Source: Paragemmobacter amnigenus
GTDB lineage: Bacteria > Pseudomonadota > Alphaproteobacteria > Rhodobacterales > Rhodobacteraceae
NCBI RefSeq assembly: GCF_009908265.2
Contig: NZ_JAAATX020000009.1
Location: forward strand, 1-64,000
Direction of reading: 5' to 3'
DNA length: 64,000 nucleotides
Positions 43,009 to 51,668 of the stretch are shown here, piece after piece. The notes beneath the pieces were generated by a model. That model ran no database searches, was not told the origin of the DNA, and saw nothing but the letters and a program-made list of their open reading frames with translations. The position numbers and the translations under genes were made by a program. The stretch's first letter is position 1. Every line of letters starts with the position of its first letter.

Positions 43009-43383
43009 ATGCTTCGCAAGACCATACTCCTCCTGCCCGCCGCGCTCCTTGGGGCCCTGCCGTTCGCGGCATCGGCCGAAACCATGGACCAGAGCGAGCT
43101 CGACATGTTCCGCTCCGCATCGGTCACGATCAGCCAAGCAAGTGATGCCGCCCTTCAGGCCCATGCCGGCACGCTGGCGACCGTCGCCTTTGGCGACGAG
43201 AACGGGCGCGCGGCCTACGAGGCGGTGGTGATCGGCAGCGACGGACAGCCCTGGACCGTATTGATCGACGCCAAGACCGGCGAAGTCTTCGCCTCGGCCC
43301 TGTCTTCGTCTATGGATGATCACGAGGATCAGGGCGACGGCCAGGACGAAGAAGATCACGACGGCGAAACGAACGACGGCTGA
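43009..43383 (+). CDS. Exported PepSY-domain protein
   Basis: The 124-residue protein has a signal peptide (TILLLPAALLGALPFAASA) and one PepSY domain (about 30-100: TISQASDAALQAHAGTLATVAFGDENGRAAYEAVVIG, then WTVLIDAKTGEVFAS). A very acidic tail follows (DDHEDQGDGQDEEDHDGE). Single-PepSY periplasmic proteins are commonly encoded beside OmpR-type two-component systems and are thought to inhibit proteases or feed back on the kinase. The acidic, His-containing tail could bind cations. It is transcribed towards the response regulator, with a terminator between. Confidence 0.88.
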   Translation: MLRKTILLLPAALLGALPFAASAETMDQSELDMFRSASVTISQASDAALQAHAGTLATVAFGDENGRAAYEAVVIGSDGQPWTVLIDAKTGEVFASALSSSMDDHEDQGDGQDEEDHDGETNDG

Positions 43384-43414
43384 TCCAACGTCCCCTCGAA
43401 AATTCAGACCATTG

Positions 43415-43447
43415 CCCGGCCGCGTTAGGCGGCCGGGACGCATTTTT
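43415..43447 (+). terminator. Intrinsic terminator after the PepSY gene
   Basis: CCCGGCCGC (43415-43423) and GCGGCCGGG (43429-43437) form a nine-base stem with a five-base loop. GACGCATTTTT follows. Termination may be partial, with read-through supplying the regulator gene 16 bases downstream. Confidence 0.75.
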
Positions 43448-43463
43448 GGAAAGACCGCGGCGC

Positions 43464-44135
43464 ATGAAGATCCTTTTGGCCGAAGACGATAGCGAAACAG
43501 CCGCCTACGTGGTGAAGGGTCTCTCCGGGGAAGGCCATGTCGTCGACCATCTGACCAACGGGAAAGACGCGCTGTCTCAGGCCATGTCGGGTGACTATGA
43601 GCTCTTGATCCTCGACCGCATGATGCCCGGGCTCGACGGTCTGTCGGTGCTGAAGTCACTGCGTGCGGCCAAGATCGACACACCCGCGATCCTGCTGACG
43701 GCAATGGGCGCGGTCGACGACCGGGTGGCGGGCCTGCGGGGCGGCGCCGACGATTACATCGTCAAACCCTTCGCCTTCGTCGAACTGCTGGCTCGGATCG
43801 ACACGATCTGCCGAAGGCCAGCGACGCGCGATGAGGTACTGGAACTCGTCATCGGTGAACTGCGGCTCGACTTGCTGAAACGCGAAGTCACGCGAGATGG
43901 CGAAAGTATCGACCTTCAGCCCCGCGAATTCCTGCTCCTGAAGCATTTCATGGAACGGCCCGGTCGCGTTCAGACCCGAACCGTGCTTCTGGAATCGGTC
44001 TGGGGGCTCCATTTCGACCCCAAGACCAGCGTGGTCGAAACCCATATCAGCCGACTGCGCAACAAGATCGACAAGCCCTTCGACAAGCACTACCTCGTGA
44101 CGCTGCACGGGGTCGGTTACGTGCTCCAGCCATGA
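43464..44135 (+). CDS. OmpR-family response regulator
   Basis: The 223-residue regulator has a receiver domain with the acidic pair Asp8-Asp9, phospho-acceptor Asp51 (LLILDRMMPGLDG) and the T-A-M and K-P-F switch residues. Its C-terminal winged-helix DNA-binding domain contains LQPREFLLLKHFMERPGRVQTRT and VETHISRLRNKI. It resembles the QseB/TctD/PmrA group. ATG 43464 follows a short upstream frame without a ribosome site. It overlaps the kinase by four bases. Its likely targets are the promoters with TTCTTAC-N6-GTAAGAA in this window, an inference from their number and position. Confidence 0.93.
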   Translation: MKILLAEDDSETAAYVVKGLSGEGHVVDHLTNGKDALSQAMSGDYELLILDRMMPGLDGLSVLKSLRAAKIDTPAILLTAMGAVDDRVAGLRGGADDYIVKPFAFVELLARIDTICRRPATRDEVLELVIGELRLDLLKREVTRDGESIDLQPREFLLLKHFMERPGRVQTRTVLLESVWGLHFDPKTSVVETHISRLRNKIDKPFDKHYLVTLHGVGYVLQP

Positions 44136-45526
44136 GGCGGCCACTGTCCTGGTCGATGCGCTTCGCTCTGGCGCTGTCGGCGGTGTTTGCCATCGGCACA
44201 CTGTCCGCGGGAGGGCTCTCCTACCTGTTCCTGTCGCGCGAGATGACTGCCCGCCTATCCGCTGACGTCAGGTCGGGAGCTGAAAGTCTCGCAAGGATCG
44301 CGGCAACAGGGGACAGGACTGACCTGCGGGAACAGATCCTCGCGCAAGTGCGATCCAGCCGGGACGGTGCTAGCCTGTTCGCCTTTGTCGACGCCGGATC
44401 CGGTCAGGCACTCGGATCATTGCATGTCGCCGAGCCGTTCGAAGGCGCGCGACGGCTGCTGGTCGGTCAGGACATTCCGGAAAGCGACGTGACCGGCACC
44501 GAGAGTGCCGAGGCCTACCTTGCCTACGGAATCCGGACCGACCTAGGCTGGGTTATCGCGGCACGTGACGAGGCATGGGTCGCTGAAAGCGGCGAAATCC
44601 TGATCCAGACAACCGCCTGGTCGCTGGTTCTTGCCACGCTCCTGTCCATAGGACTCGCGGTCGTTATCGCCCGTAAGAACGAAAGGCGCATTGACGGGAT
44701 GGACAGGGTCCTGGACGAAGTTGGCGAAGGCAGACTTGACCGCCGGATCGGCGACACCGGCAATGACGATCTGGCGGCGCTGGCAGTCCGGGTGGACCGG
44801 ATGCTCGACCGGCTCGAAGCGGGGGTCGCGTCTATCCGGCAGGTCTCCACCGATGTCGCCCACGACCTGCGCGCCCCGCTCGCGCGTCTCCGGATGCGGC
44901 TCGAGCCTCAGGCCCTGTCTGCCGATGTGCCGACCGAGACTCGGCACGAAATCGGCTCGGCCCTGATAGATATCGACGCCATCTCGGCGACATTCGATGC
45001 GATCCTCCGACTTGCCCGCCTGCAATCCGGCACGGTGGCGCGGCGCGACGAAGCGGTAGACTTGGCAGCGCTGGCGGCCTCAGTTCACGAGATCCTGCAA
45101 GCCTCTGCCGAGGACAGGGGCCACACCCTCGATCTCGACCTGCCCATGATGCCCATCAAGGTGGAGGGAGACGAGGACATGCTCTCGCAGGCCCTGACCA
45201 ACCTCGTGGCCAACGCCATCGGGCATTGCCCGCCCCCGACACACGTCCGGATCAGGGCCGGACTGCGCGATGCGCGTCCTTTCCTTGAGGTTTCGGACAA
45301 TGGCCCGGGCATTCCCGAAGCCGACCGCGCCCGGGTGCTGGAGCGGTTCGTGCGGCTCGACGCCAGCCGATCGGTTTCCGGAACCGGGCTTGGCCTCAGC
45401 CTTGTCGCGGCCATCGCCGCTCTGCATGGGGCCGAGCTGGTTCTCGAGGACAACGGGCCAGGACTCCGGGTTTCAATGGTTTTCCATTCGATTGCGCCGG
45501 AGGCGTCGGTTCTTACGAAATCGTAA
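44132..45526 (+). CDS. Sensor histidine kinase
   Basis: The 464-residue kinase has two membrane helices (about 10-32 and 155-180) bracketing a periplasmic sensor of about 120 residues. A HAMP linker follows (RRIDGMDRVLDEVGEGRLDRRI), then the H-box with the phospho-acceptor in TDVAHDLRAPLARLRMRLE, the N-box LTNLVANAIGH, DNGPGIP and GTGLGLSLV. Everything is intact. It is coupled to the response regulator by ATGA. Sensors of this class respond to envelope signals such as cations or antimicrobial peptides. The presence of mprF and PepSY genes beside it supports that reading. Confidence 0.93.
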   Translation: MRRPLSWSMRFALALSAVFAIGTLSAGGLSYLFLSREMTARLSADVRSGAESLARIAATGDRTDLREQILAQVRSSRDGASLFAFVDAGSGQALGSLHVAEPFEGARRLLVGQDIPESDVTGTESAEAYLAYGIRTDLGWVIAARDEAWVAESGEILIQTTAWSLVLATLLSIGLAVVIARKNERRIDGMDRVLDEVGEGRLDRRIGDTGNDDLAALAVRVDRMLDRLEAGVASIRQVSTDVAHDLRAPLARLRMRLEPQALSADVPTETRHEIGSALIDIDAISATFDAILRLARLQSGTVARRDEAVDLAALAASVHEILQASAEDRGHTLDLDLPMMPIKVEGDEDMLSQALTNLVANAIGHCPPPTHVRIRAGLRDARPFLEVSDNGPGIPEADRARVLERFVRLDASRSVSGTGLGLSLVAAIAALHGAELVLEDNGPGLRVSMVFHSIAPEASVLTKS

Positions 45527-45529
45527 GGT
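45510..45529. promoter_or_regulatory. Palindrome TTCTTAC-N6-GTAAGGT, site 3
   Basis: It overlaps the last codons of the kinase gene and lies 70-89 bases upstream of the cytochrome b start. The segment GGTTCTTACGAA is identical to that in site 2, although one lies in coding sequence and the other does not. Confidence 0.6.
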
Positions 45530-45598
45530 GGCGGCAAGGCAATCCGGGACGGCGGCTGCCATATGAGGGGAACAACCCGCCAACAAGGCTTCCCTCCA

Positions 45599-46201
45599 AT
45601 GTCCCTCGCACTTGAAACTCTTCAGCCGGATCAGCACAGCCTCTCGACCCGCCTCGTCCATGCAGGGCTTGCTCTGTCCATCTGCACCCAACTTGCCACA
45701 AGCCTCATCATGCAGGGCCCGACCGACACGACGGCAGGCGACGCGATCTTCCAGCTTCACCGCTACTCCGGTTTCGCGGCGCTGGCCTTTGCCTTCTTGT
45801 TCTGGATGACCCTGACGTTCCGGAGTCGCGGAACGGCTCCCTCGGCGCTCTTCCCCTGGTTCTCGAGCGCGCGACGCCGCGCCTTCGCGACGGACGTGAG
45901 CAACCACTTGCGCCGCCTTTTGCACGGACAACTGCCCGCCTATGAGGAAACCGGTCCCCTTGCATCGGCAGTTCACGGACTCGGCCTGCTCTTAATGACG
46001 GCTATGGCGGTCAGCGGCGGGGTCTATGCGGCGCAGGTCTGGACAGGCCTCCAATCACCTGAACCCGATGGTTCGCTGGCCATGACGATTCACTTTGCGC
46101 TCGCCAATCTCGTCTGGGTCTATCTGATCGCCCATGCCGGCATGGCGACAATCCACCACTTCGCCCGATCGGCACCGCTGGGCAAGATGTGGAAGTTCTA
46201 G
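45599..46201 (+). CDS. Cytochrome b561/b6-like membrane protein
   Basis: The 200-residue protein has four membrane helices. Histidines suitable for two b-type hemes lie in STRLVHAGLALS, FQLHRYSG, AVHGLGLLL and VYLIAHAGMATIHHF. It belongs to the cytochrome b/b6-domain family that passes electrons across the membrane. The partner is not obvious here; periplasmic PepSY or thiol proteins are possibilities. ATG 45599 was chosen from the start of similarity. It follows the kinase in the same direction, with its own probable operator (site 3). Confidence 0.85.
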   Translation: MSLALETLQPDQHSLSTRLVHAGLALSICTQLATSLIMQGPTDTTAGDAIFQLHRYSGFAALAFAFLFWMTLTFRSRGTAPSALFPWFSSARRRAFATDVSNHLRRLLHGQLPAYEETGPLASAVHGLGLLLMTAMAVSGGVYAAQVWTGLQSPEPDGSLAMTIHFALANLVWVYLIAHAGMATIHHFARSAPLGKMWKF

Positions 46202-46417
46202 GAAGGATTGAAGACCTTAGTCGGCATGCCAAGTTCGTTTGCAACCTTGCAGATCAATGAAGTAAATGCCTACTGTCCATCCAAAGTGAAGATACCCGGC
46301 CGGTGGCAGGTGGATGATCAGCGCGCATCGGACCGGCTTCGCCGGTCCTTAGGCTGTCAAAGGCCTCGGAGGCGTGTCTGCACTGTACCCGGACCTTCTG
46401 GAAGTGAGGCCGAAGCC
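46202..46417. other. 216-base intergenic stretch with a terminator hairpin
   Basis: The only clear structure is GGACCGGC-TTC-GCCGGTCC at 46330-46348, an eight-base stem after the cytochrome b gene. From about 46360 the sequence becomes similar to 57480 onward, the left edge of the duplicated microprotein region. Confidence 0.5.
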
Positions 46418-46582
46418 TTACCCGAAGGGATCGTATTCCGAGACGATCACAACCTCGTCTCCGTCGATTTCATCGGCGGGGACGGCGCCGAACGTTCCAT
46501 CCCCTGCCTGGAAGACGACGATCGAGACCATGAGCGTGGCGGCAAGGGAGGCGGCGAAAGCGTGAGCATCTTTGCGGGACAT
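46418..46582 (-). CDS. 54-residue membrane or exported microprotein, copy A
   Basis: MSRKDAHAFAASLAATLMVSIVVFQ is a positively charged start plus one hydrophobic helix. A short acidic tail ending VSEYDPFG follows. The protein encoded at 57536-57700 is identical. At the DNA level the two copies differ at about five codons, all synonymous, and use different stop codons (TAA here, TGA there), which shows selection on the protein. ATG 46582 has an AGGAG site eight bases upstream. No family is recognised. The hydrophobic segment could be a signal peptide or a membrane anchor. Confidence 0.8.
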   Translation of the reverse strand: MSRKDAHAFAASLAATLMVSIVVFQAGDGTFGAVPADEIDGDEVVIVSEYDPFG

Positions 46583-46972
46583 CTGTTTGGCTCCTGTCTT
46601 GGAGGCGGGGGACCATCCCCCGCGCAACAGGACCCCGCAGGCCCGAAGACTGGCTGACATCACCGGGTGCGTTCGGGCATGCCCCGAATCCACCCGGCGG
46701 CACGGGCTCGCCCGTAGTCCGACCCCTCGCGGGTTGATCTCGAAGACGGGATTCGGGGCAAGGAAGGGAATGGCGAGCGAGGGATGGTGCCCCAACGTCA
46801 GGAGCCGGTTGTCCCGCTGATGCTTGGAACGCCGCCAGCCTTCCGGCCAGGCTCTTGGTTGATGACCTCCGTCTTGGGGGATGGATCCTTTGTTGCCCCG
46901 CGATTTTGCGGGACCTGGGTGTGGTCGGTGAGAGGCACGCCCATGGGTAGGCCCCTCACGCATTGTCAGGGC
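46583..46972 (-). ncRNA. Conserved hairpin-rich non-coding region, copy A (candidate structured RNA or leader)
   Basis: About 390 bases with no supported gene align with 57701-58089. Hairpins conserved in both copies are GCGGGGGA/TCCCCCGC (46605-46623), TTCGGG/CCCGAA (46672-46688), ACGGGC/GCCCGT (46702-46715), AGCCT/AGGCT (46837-46853), GGGGAT/ATCCTT (46877-46890) and CCCGCGA/TTGCGGG (46897-46912). Differences between copies fall in loops or exchange G-C for G-U pairs. It probably forms the leader of the microprotein transcript, or an independent RNA. Confidence 0.5.
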
Positions 46973-47082
46973 TCAGGCGGCCAGGTCCGCGCCACCTGCC
47001 CCCTTGCCGTCCTCGGCACCGACTATCTCGAGCCGCGCGTTGCGAAAGCCCTCCCGCGCGATCCAGAGATCAGCCGCCGTCA
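46973..47082 (-). pseudogene. C-terminal remnant of the 157-residue gene (copy of 58090-58563)
   Basis: The minus strand encodes TAADLWIAREGFRNARLEIVGAEDG and ends GGADLAA with TGA. The intact protein at 58090-58563 ends with nearly the same residues. The match stops at about 47082, exactly where the Fic gene stop lies. The Fic-integrase segment therefore appears to have replaced the rest of this gene. Confidence 0.8.
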
Positions 47083-48282
47083 AACGGCATCAAACAGACG
47101 TGGAAACAACACATCGTGGGTTTTGCTCGGAAAGCGCAGCATCAAGGCTCCACGCGGAGTCTCGGACCCGACCACGCCATCGTCCAGGAGGGATTTCATC
47201 GTGGCCCGTGCAGTTCGTGGGGCCACGCCCAGCAGGGCGGCCACGTCACCACGGTCGACCTCACCGCGCAGGAGGATGATGCGTAGCAGGTCCCCTGCCC
47301 TCTCGCCGAGACCTGAAAGCGCAGCGTAACGGGCCAGCCGCTCGCCCAGTCGGTCGAAGTCGAACATGCCCGCCATGAAGGTGACTTGATCCTCGCAAAC
47401 CGCCAGGAACCATTTGGTAAAGCTGACCAGCGCTGCCAAAGAGAGGTTCCCGCGCCCATCACGGTCGCCCTGACGGACACGATCAGCAAGTTGCATCATC
47501 TCGCGGTACTCCTCGCGGCCCGGGAGACCGTCTTGCAGACCGCGCGCCAAGCCACGCGAAACTGACCAAAGCCCGCCCGCCCCGATCCCGGCGTGATGAG
47601 CCATCGCATGCGACATCAAACGGCTGACGCGACCGTTCCCGTCGTAGAACGGGTGGATGAAGTTGAAGCGATGGTGCGCCGTCGCCACGGCGAGTGTGCG
47701 CGTGACCTGACCATGAAGCCAATCCAACCGAAACCGGGTGTGGAAATGCGCCATGAACGAGGGAACCGCATCAAACGGGGGCGGGACATGGGCGCCAACT
47801 TCCACATCGCCCTGCCGCCACTCCCCGGGCACGATCCGGACCACCTGGCCGCCATGGCGCAGGGTCAGCATCTCTTCGGTGGCACCTTCATAGAAGGCTT
47901 CGTGCAGCCATTTGATGAACGACGGGTCACTCGGATCTGGGAGAGTGCCCTCGACCGCCCGGCGGTCGATCTCTTCCTGCAGGCGGACATGCGCCGCATG
48001 TTCTTGCTGCAGCGCCCGACGTCCCGGATCAGCGTCAAAGTCACCAGCGAGCGCCCGTTCGATGTCGCGCGGACGGGTGTTGTTGCCCTCGATACGGTTG
48101 GAATAGTAGCTGTTCATCATCCGCACCATCGCGGCCAAGTCGGCTAAGGTACGGACAGGCATATTGCGACCCAAACCGCGCGACGATTGGATCAGCCGGT
48201 TTGCTGTCTCGACCAGGTCAAGCGGGATGCCATCTTCGAGCCGAGCAGGCTCAATCCGCGATGGGGACACGATGTAGGTCAA
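47080..48282 (-). CDS. Fic-family AMP-transferase with self-inhibition motif
   Basis: The 400-residue protein has the canonical Fic motif HPFYDGNGRVSR at 210-221, with catalytic His210. The N-terminal inhibitory helix motif SNRIEGN at 61-67 contains the glutamate that normally blocks ATP binding (class II Fic). A winged helix follows at the C-terminus (GDVAALLGVAPRTARATMKSLLDDGVV). This is the common architecture of self-regulated Fic proteins that AMPylate target proteins such as gyrase or topoisomerase IV. The C-terminal wHTH may bind DNA. It lies downstream of a broken integrase and probably arrived with it. Confidence 0.92.
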   Translation of the reverse strand: MTYIVSPSRIEPARLEDGIPLDLVETANRLIQSSRGLGRNMPVRTLADLAAMVRMMNSYYSNRIEGNNTRPRDIERALAGDFDADPGRRALQQEHAAHVRLQEEIDRRAVEGTLPDPSDPSFIKWLHEAFYEGATEEMLTLRHGGQVVRIVPGEWRQGDVEVGAHVPPPFDAVPSFMAHFHTRFRLDWLHGQVTRTLAVATAHHRFNFIHPFYDGNGRVSRLMSHAMAHHAGIGAGGLWSVSRGLARGLQDGLPGREEYREMMQLADRVRQGDRDGRGNLSLAALVSFTKWFLAVCEDQVTFMAGMFDFDRLGERLARYAALSGLGERAGDLLRIILLRGEVDRGDVAALLGVAPRTARATMKSLLDDGVVGSETPRGALMLRFPSKTHDVLFPRLFDAV

Positions 48283-48294
48283 GCGGACTCCGGA

Positions 48295-48383
48295 ATGCCA
48301 CTAGGAGTGACACGTAACATATTCGCTAGCTTCGGAAAAAGATAGGGTAAAGCGAGCCTACGCCACTATCACATGCCACTAGG
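48295..48383. repeat. Direct repeat ATGCCACTAGG upstream of the Fic gene
   Basis: ATGCCACTAGG occurs at 48295-48305 and 48373-48383, 78 bases apart, each followed by AGTG or CAGTG. A related CGCCACTAT lies between them (48361-48369). They lie in the 165-base gap between the integrase and Fic genes. They could be regulator half sites for the Fic promoter or core-type sites of the integrase. Confidence 0.45.
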
Positions 48384-48447
48384 CAGTGCCACTCTCGGAT
48401 TTGGAGTGTGGGTCGGGACACGTCCGGACCCACACCGCCTCATCTGA

Positions 48448-50711
48448 TCAGGCCGCTTCCCAGACCTGGTTCAGGATCCGTGCCGCGATCTCGGATTTGT
48501 CCTGAGGCAAGAACCGACCGTAGTGCTGCGCGACCATATCCGGTGTATCCTGAATGGCGTAGCTCGCTTGTTCGTAGGACTCGGTGCGCTTCAGGATATG
48601 GGTGGCCAGAACGTCCCGCACATTGTGCGGCCCGTGCGGCAACAGGCCTTCAATCGCGCCGCGCTTGGTCCAAGGGTTATAGATCTCGTAGTGCTGGATC
48701 GCGGTGCGCCATCCCTCATAGAATGTGTTCTGGCAGTAGGCCGCATTGGTGCTGGTCATCTTCGCCGTCTTGACGAAGAACGTACCCGGGTCAGCCGCCT
48801 CGCCGATCAGCCGCGCGCGATGCCGCTCGATCCAAGCTTCGATCAGTTCGTAAAGTCGCCCGAGGTCCGGCAGGATCAGGCGAAATGGTTTTGAGCCGAA
48901 GAACGATGAGTTGGCGTTCTTGAAGGCGACCGACGGGATCAAGATTTCCCAACCCTGGTCGCGGCTGCTCCAACGCAATTCGCCCCGCTTAAGGTCCTCC
49001 AGCTTGCGCTCCGAGGTCGGCAAAGTCCCTGACCGACACAGCATCAGTTCGCGCAAGTTCTTCTGCCGCAGCCCCGTGTGAAGACCGATGCGCAGCATCA
49101 GGAAAGCGCGGACAGCTTCTGCTGCCGCACGGGCGTTGTTCCGTTCATCTGGCATCCGCTGCAGGATTTCTTCGGTGATCTTGCGGTACTCGCCGACCGG
49201 ACTTGGCGCTTCGAGCACCGGCAGGATGGGCTCGAAAGGGTCTCGATGAATGCGGGCAACGCGGTCGATCTCCTTGATCCGACGACGGGCGTGTTTGTAC
49301 ATGCGGTCGCAGGCGGCGGGCCAATCCGACTGCACCGCGTTGATATCAGCCTCGGTAACCAAGCCCTCAATCGGCCGAAGGCTGCTCCCCATGCGGGGCG
49401 ATTGACGCAGCCAACCGGTCTCTTCTCGGCAGATCGCTGCAGCGATCGATAGCAGGTCGATCTCCCATTTGGTGTAAAAGCCGCGACGACGCTCGCGCCA
49501 ATGAAGGTACCAATCCCAAACCTGGGGGAAGATCATCATGGCAAAGGTCAGAAGTTTTGGATCGACACCGAGACCCTGTACTTCGCTCTCGGGTGGGGCC
49601 ACGAACGCCCCGAACCACAGCCCGAAATGCTCCACCTTCTGGGGAGCTGTTTCCGTGCCCCACACCCCATTCCGCTGCATGCCGAAGGCAGCGAATGTCG
49701 ACGTCTTGAAGCGAAGGAATTCGGCCATCTCGTCGCTCAGGCGCTTCGGCGCGATGACGATGCCAGACTCTTCCGGCGTCCGTGCGGGTGAAGACTTGCG
49801 GACCGGCCCCGAGGCACAGCTGAAGCGAACCGCATAGCACTGGCGAATGGCCGCTGCCTGATACCTGCGATAGTCCGTTGACCCGCTTATGATCACGGTG
49901 CGGACCCAGTTCAGGATTTCTGCCTTCTCCTGGCTTGGCCGTCGGTTGAAATCTTCGGGCAGGTGCCACGCTAGACGCCGGCGCTCAGATGGGGAAATGT
50001 CGTCCAGATCAAAATCGCCTGGTGCTCGATCCGGAGTACCGGACAGGCTCAGGAAGTAGCCTGCGCGTAGCCGATAGCGACGTTCGATCCGCCCAAGATT
50101 TCCAGGCTGATCGCGGCGCGCGGGACCTTCTTGCCGCGCCCCCAGCTGATCAGCGTGCTACGATTGATACCGTCCTCGGGTCTAACCACCGCGTTGTAGA
50201 GGTGGTAGATGGTTTCGCCATGACGGCGGGCATGCAGTTGAAGGGCTTCGCCAAAGGTCGCGGGGTCCTTCCATGTCGTGTCCAGTGGCTCGGGAAACTC
50301 GACGATCGCCCGCGGCCGGACACCGGGCTTCTTGCGAACCTTCTCGGTGCTGGTCGTGGGAACGTCAGCACGGTTCGGGGAAGGCGCGGTGACCTTGGAA
50401 CGCATTGAGTGGCTCGCCGTGCGAGCCTGTCGCAAGGCCACATTCGAAACTTCCCGTGCCACAGCATCGAAGATCGGCTGCAAGTGCGCCCGATGGGCGC
50501 GGAGCCGCTCGACATTGATGTCGAGCATGGCCGACAGAGACGGCAAGTCGAGGCCACTGCCCCGATAGGGCGGGTATTCGGCTCGCTCGAGCAGGTCGAC
50601 CAAGCAGCCGTAGAGCAAGCGCACCTCACCTTCGGTGAAGATCATCGTGAACCGGCTCTTGCAAAACTCGGCGATCTTACGCGGCGTGAGTGCAGAAGAC
50701 GTTGATTTCAT
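48448..50711 (-). pseudogene. Site-specific integrase (tyrosine recombinase-like), frameshifted
   Basis: Two frames belong to one protein of about 750 residues. The N-terminal part (from ATG 50711) includes GETIYHLYNAVVRPEDGINRSTLISWG and reads through ISLEILG, then shifts out of frame and stops at 50049. The correct continuation RIERRYRLRAGYF, then ISPSERRRLAWHLPEDFNRRP and on to QVWEAA, is in the next frame to 48448. One missing C near 50100 (GGCGG for the expected GGCCGG) explains it. Catalytic residues are visible in GLHTGLRQKNL, HNVRDVLATH and AQHYGRFL. A programmed shift is less likely because no slippery heptamer is seen. Confidence 0.8.
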
Positions 50712-50797
50712 TTTCCATCCTTCGATTTCTGGGGCGGCCCAGCTATCGAAATGACCGATTGGACGGGAGGGGCATTCGACGGTCGCGAAGCCCAGAA

Positions 50798-50819
50798 CCC
50801 GGCGGGTTGCTCCGCCGGG
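50798..50819 (-). terminator. GC-rich hairpin downstream of ssb copy B
   Basis: CCCGGCGG and CCGCCGGG form an eight-base stem with a six-base loop, 22 bases after the ssb stop. It is the counterpart of the hairpin at 31183-31204. Confidence 0.5.
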
Positions 50820-50841
50820 CCCGAGGGGGAGACCCCGTTCC

Positions 50842-51246
50842 TCAGAACGGGATCTCGTCGTCGCGGTCGACCAGCTCGGGGTTTTCGTTCTCGGCCGACT
50901 TCGGGCGGCTCAGGAAGTCAACCTTCTCGGCGATGATCTCGCAGCCGTAGCGATCGGTGCCGGTTGCGTCGGTCCACTTCGTGTAGTGGATGCGGCCATG
51001 GACGAGGACCTTCATACCCTTTTCGCAGTGCTCCGCGACGGTCTTGCCGAGGCCGTTGAAGCAGGTGATGCGGTGCCATTCGGTGTCCATGACCCGGTAG
51101 CCGTTCTCGTCGCGGATCACGCGACCTTCCGAGAGGCGCGGCCGCGAGGTGGCCAGGGTGAAGTTGGTGATCTTCGTGCCGCTTTGGGTCGAGCGCACTT
51201 CGGGCTTTTGACCGATGTTGCCGGCGAGGTTAACGATGTTCTGCAT
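50842..51246 (-). CDS. ssb: Single-stranded DNA-binding protein, copy B
   Basis: The 134-residue OB-fold SSB differs from copy A at only a few positions (for example VNLAGNIGQKPEVRSTQSG against VILAGNIGQTPEVRTTQGG). It keeps the C-terminal tip DDEIPF that recruits partner proteins. ATG 51246 is preceded by GGAG. It is in the same orientation as copy A and shares its conserved upstream leader. Two near-identical SSBs on one replicon suggest either a co-integrate of two related plasmids or a duplicated transfer/maintenance region. Confidence 0.93.
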   Translation of the reverse strand: MQNIVNLAGNIGQKPEVRSTQSGTKITNFTLATSRPRLSEGRVIRDENGYRVMDTEWHRITCFNGLGKTVAEHCEKGMKVLVHGRIHYTKWTDATGTDRYGCEIIAEKVDFLSRPKSAENENPELVDRDDEIPF

Positions 51247-51470
51247 GGTAAGCTCCTGTGTTTCCTGTCCCTGGGACCGTCCCTTCGACAAGACCCGGAA
51301 AAAGCCTGTCGGCTGAGGCGTGCACGGGAGGCGGAACGGCGACCGGAAACCTCCAGAGGGCCGGAGTGGAGCGGGCAGCCCCAGAGGGGCAACACGGGCC
51401 GGACTGACGCGGGGTTGCGCGCCAGAGGCCGAACAGGCTTAGGGGATTGTCAGTCGAAGGGATGGCACCG
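51247..51470 (-). promoter_or_regulatory. Conserved structured leader of ssb copy B
   Basis: It aligns with 31630-31850. The hairpins are GCCCC-AGA-GGGGC at 51378-51390 and CTCC/GGAG at 51351-51354 with 51363-51366. The latter carries a compensated base-pair change relative to copy A. The block GGGGATTGTCAGTCGAAGG at the far end is identical in both copies and could hold the promoter. Confidence 0.5.
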
Positions 51471-51668
51471 GGGATAGGGGCGACCTGGGGCTCTCGCAGA
51501 ACTCGGCCTTCCTCACCAAGGCAACCGGGTTGAAACAGTTGCGAAACCGCCGACCCGGCAGCTCAAGCCAACCTCATCTCCCTGCCCTATCGCGGCGTCC
51601 TCCGTAGGAGTTGCGATGTTGCAGCCTGACGGCTATCCCGGACGCATCATTCAGGACACGAGGGCCCA

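Noticed and set aside
50049-50110. Programmed ribosomal frameshift in the integrase
   Set aside because: No slippery heptamer or downstream structure is apparent, and a single missing C explains the shift.
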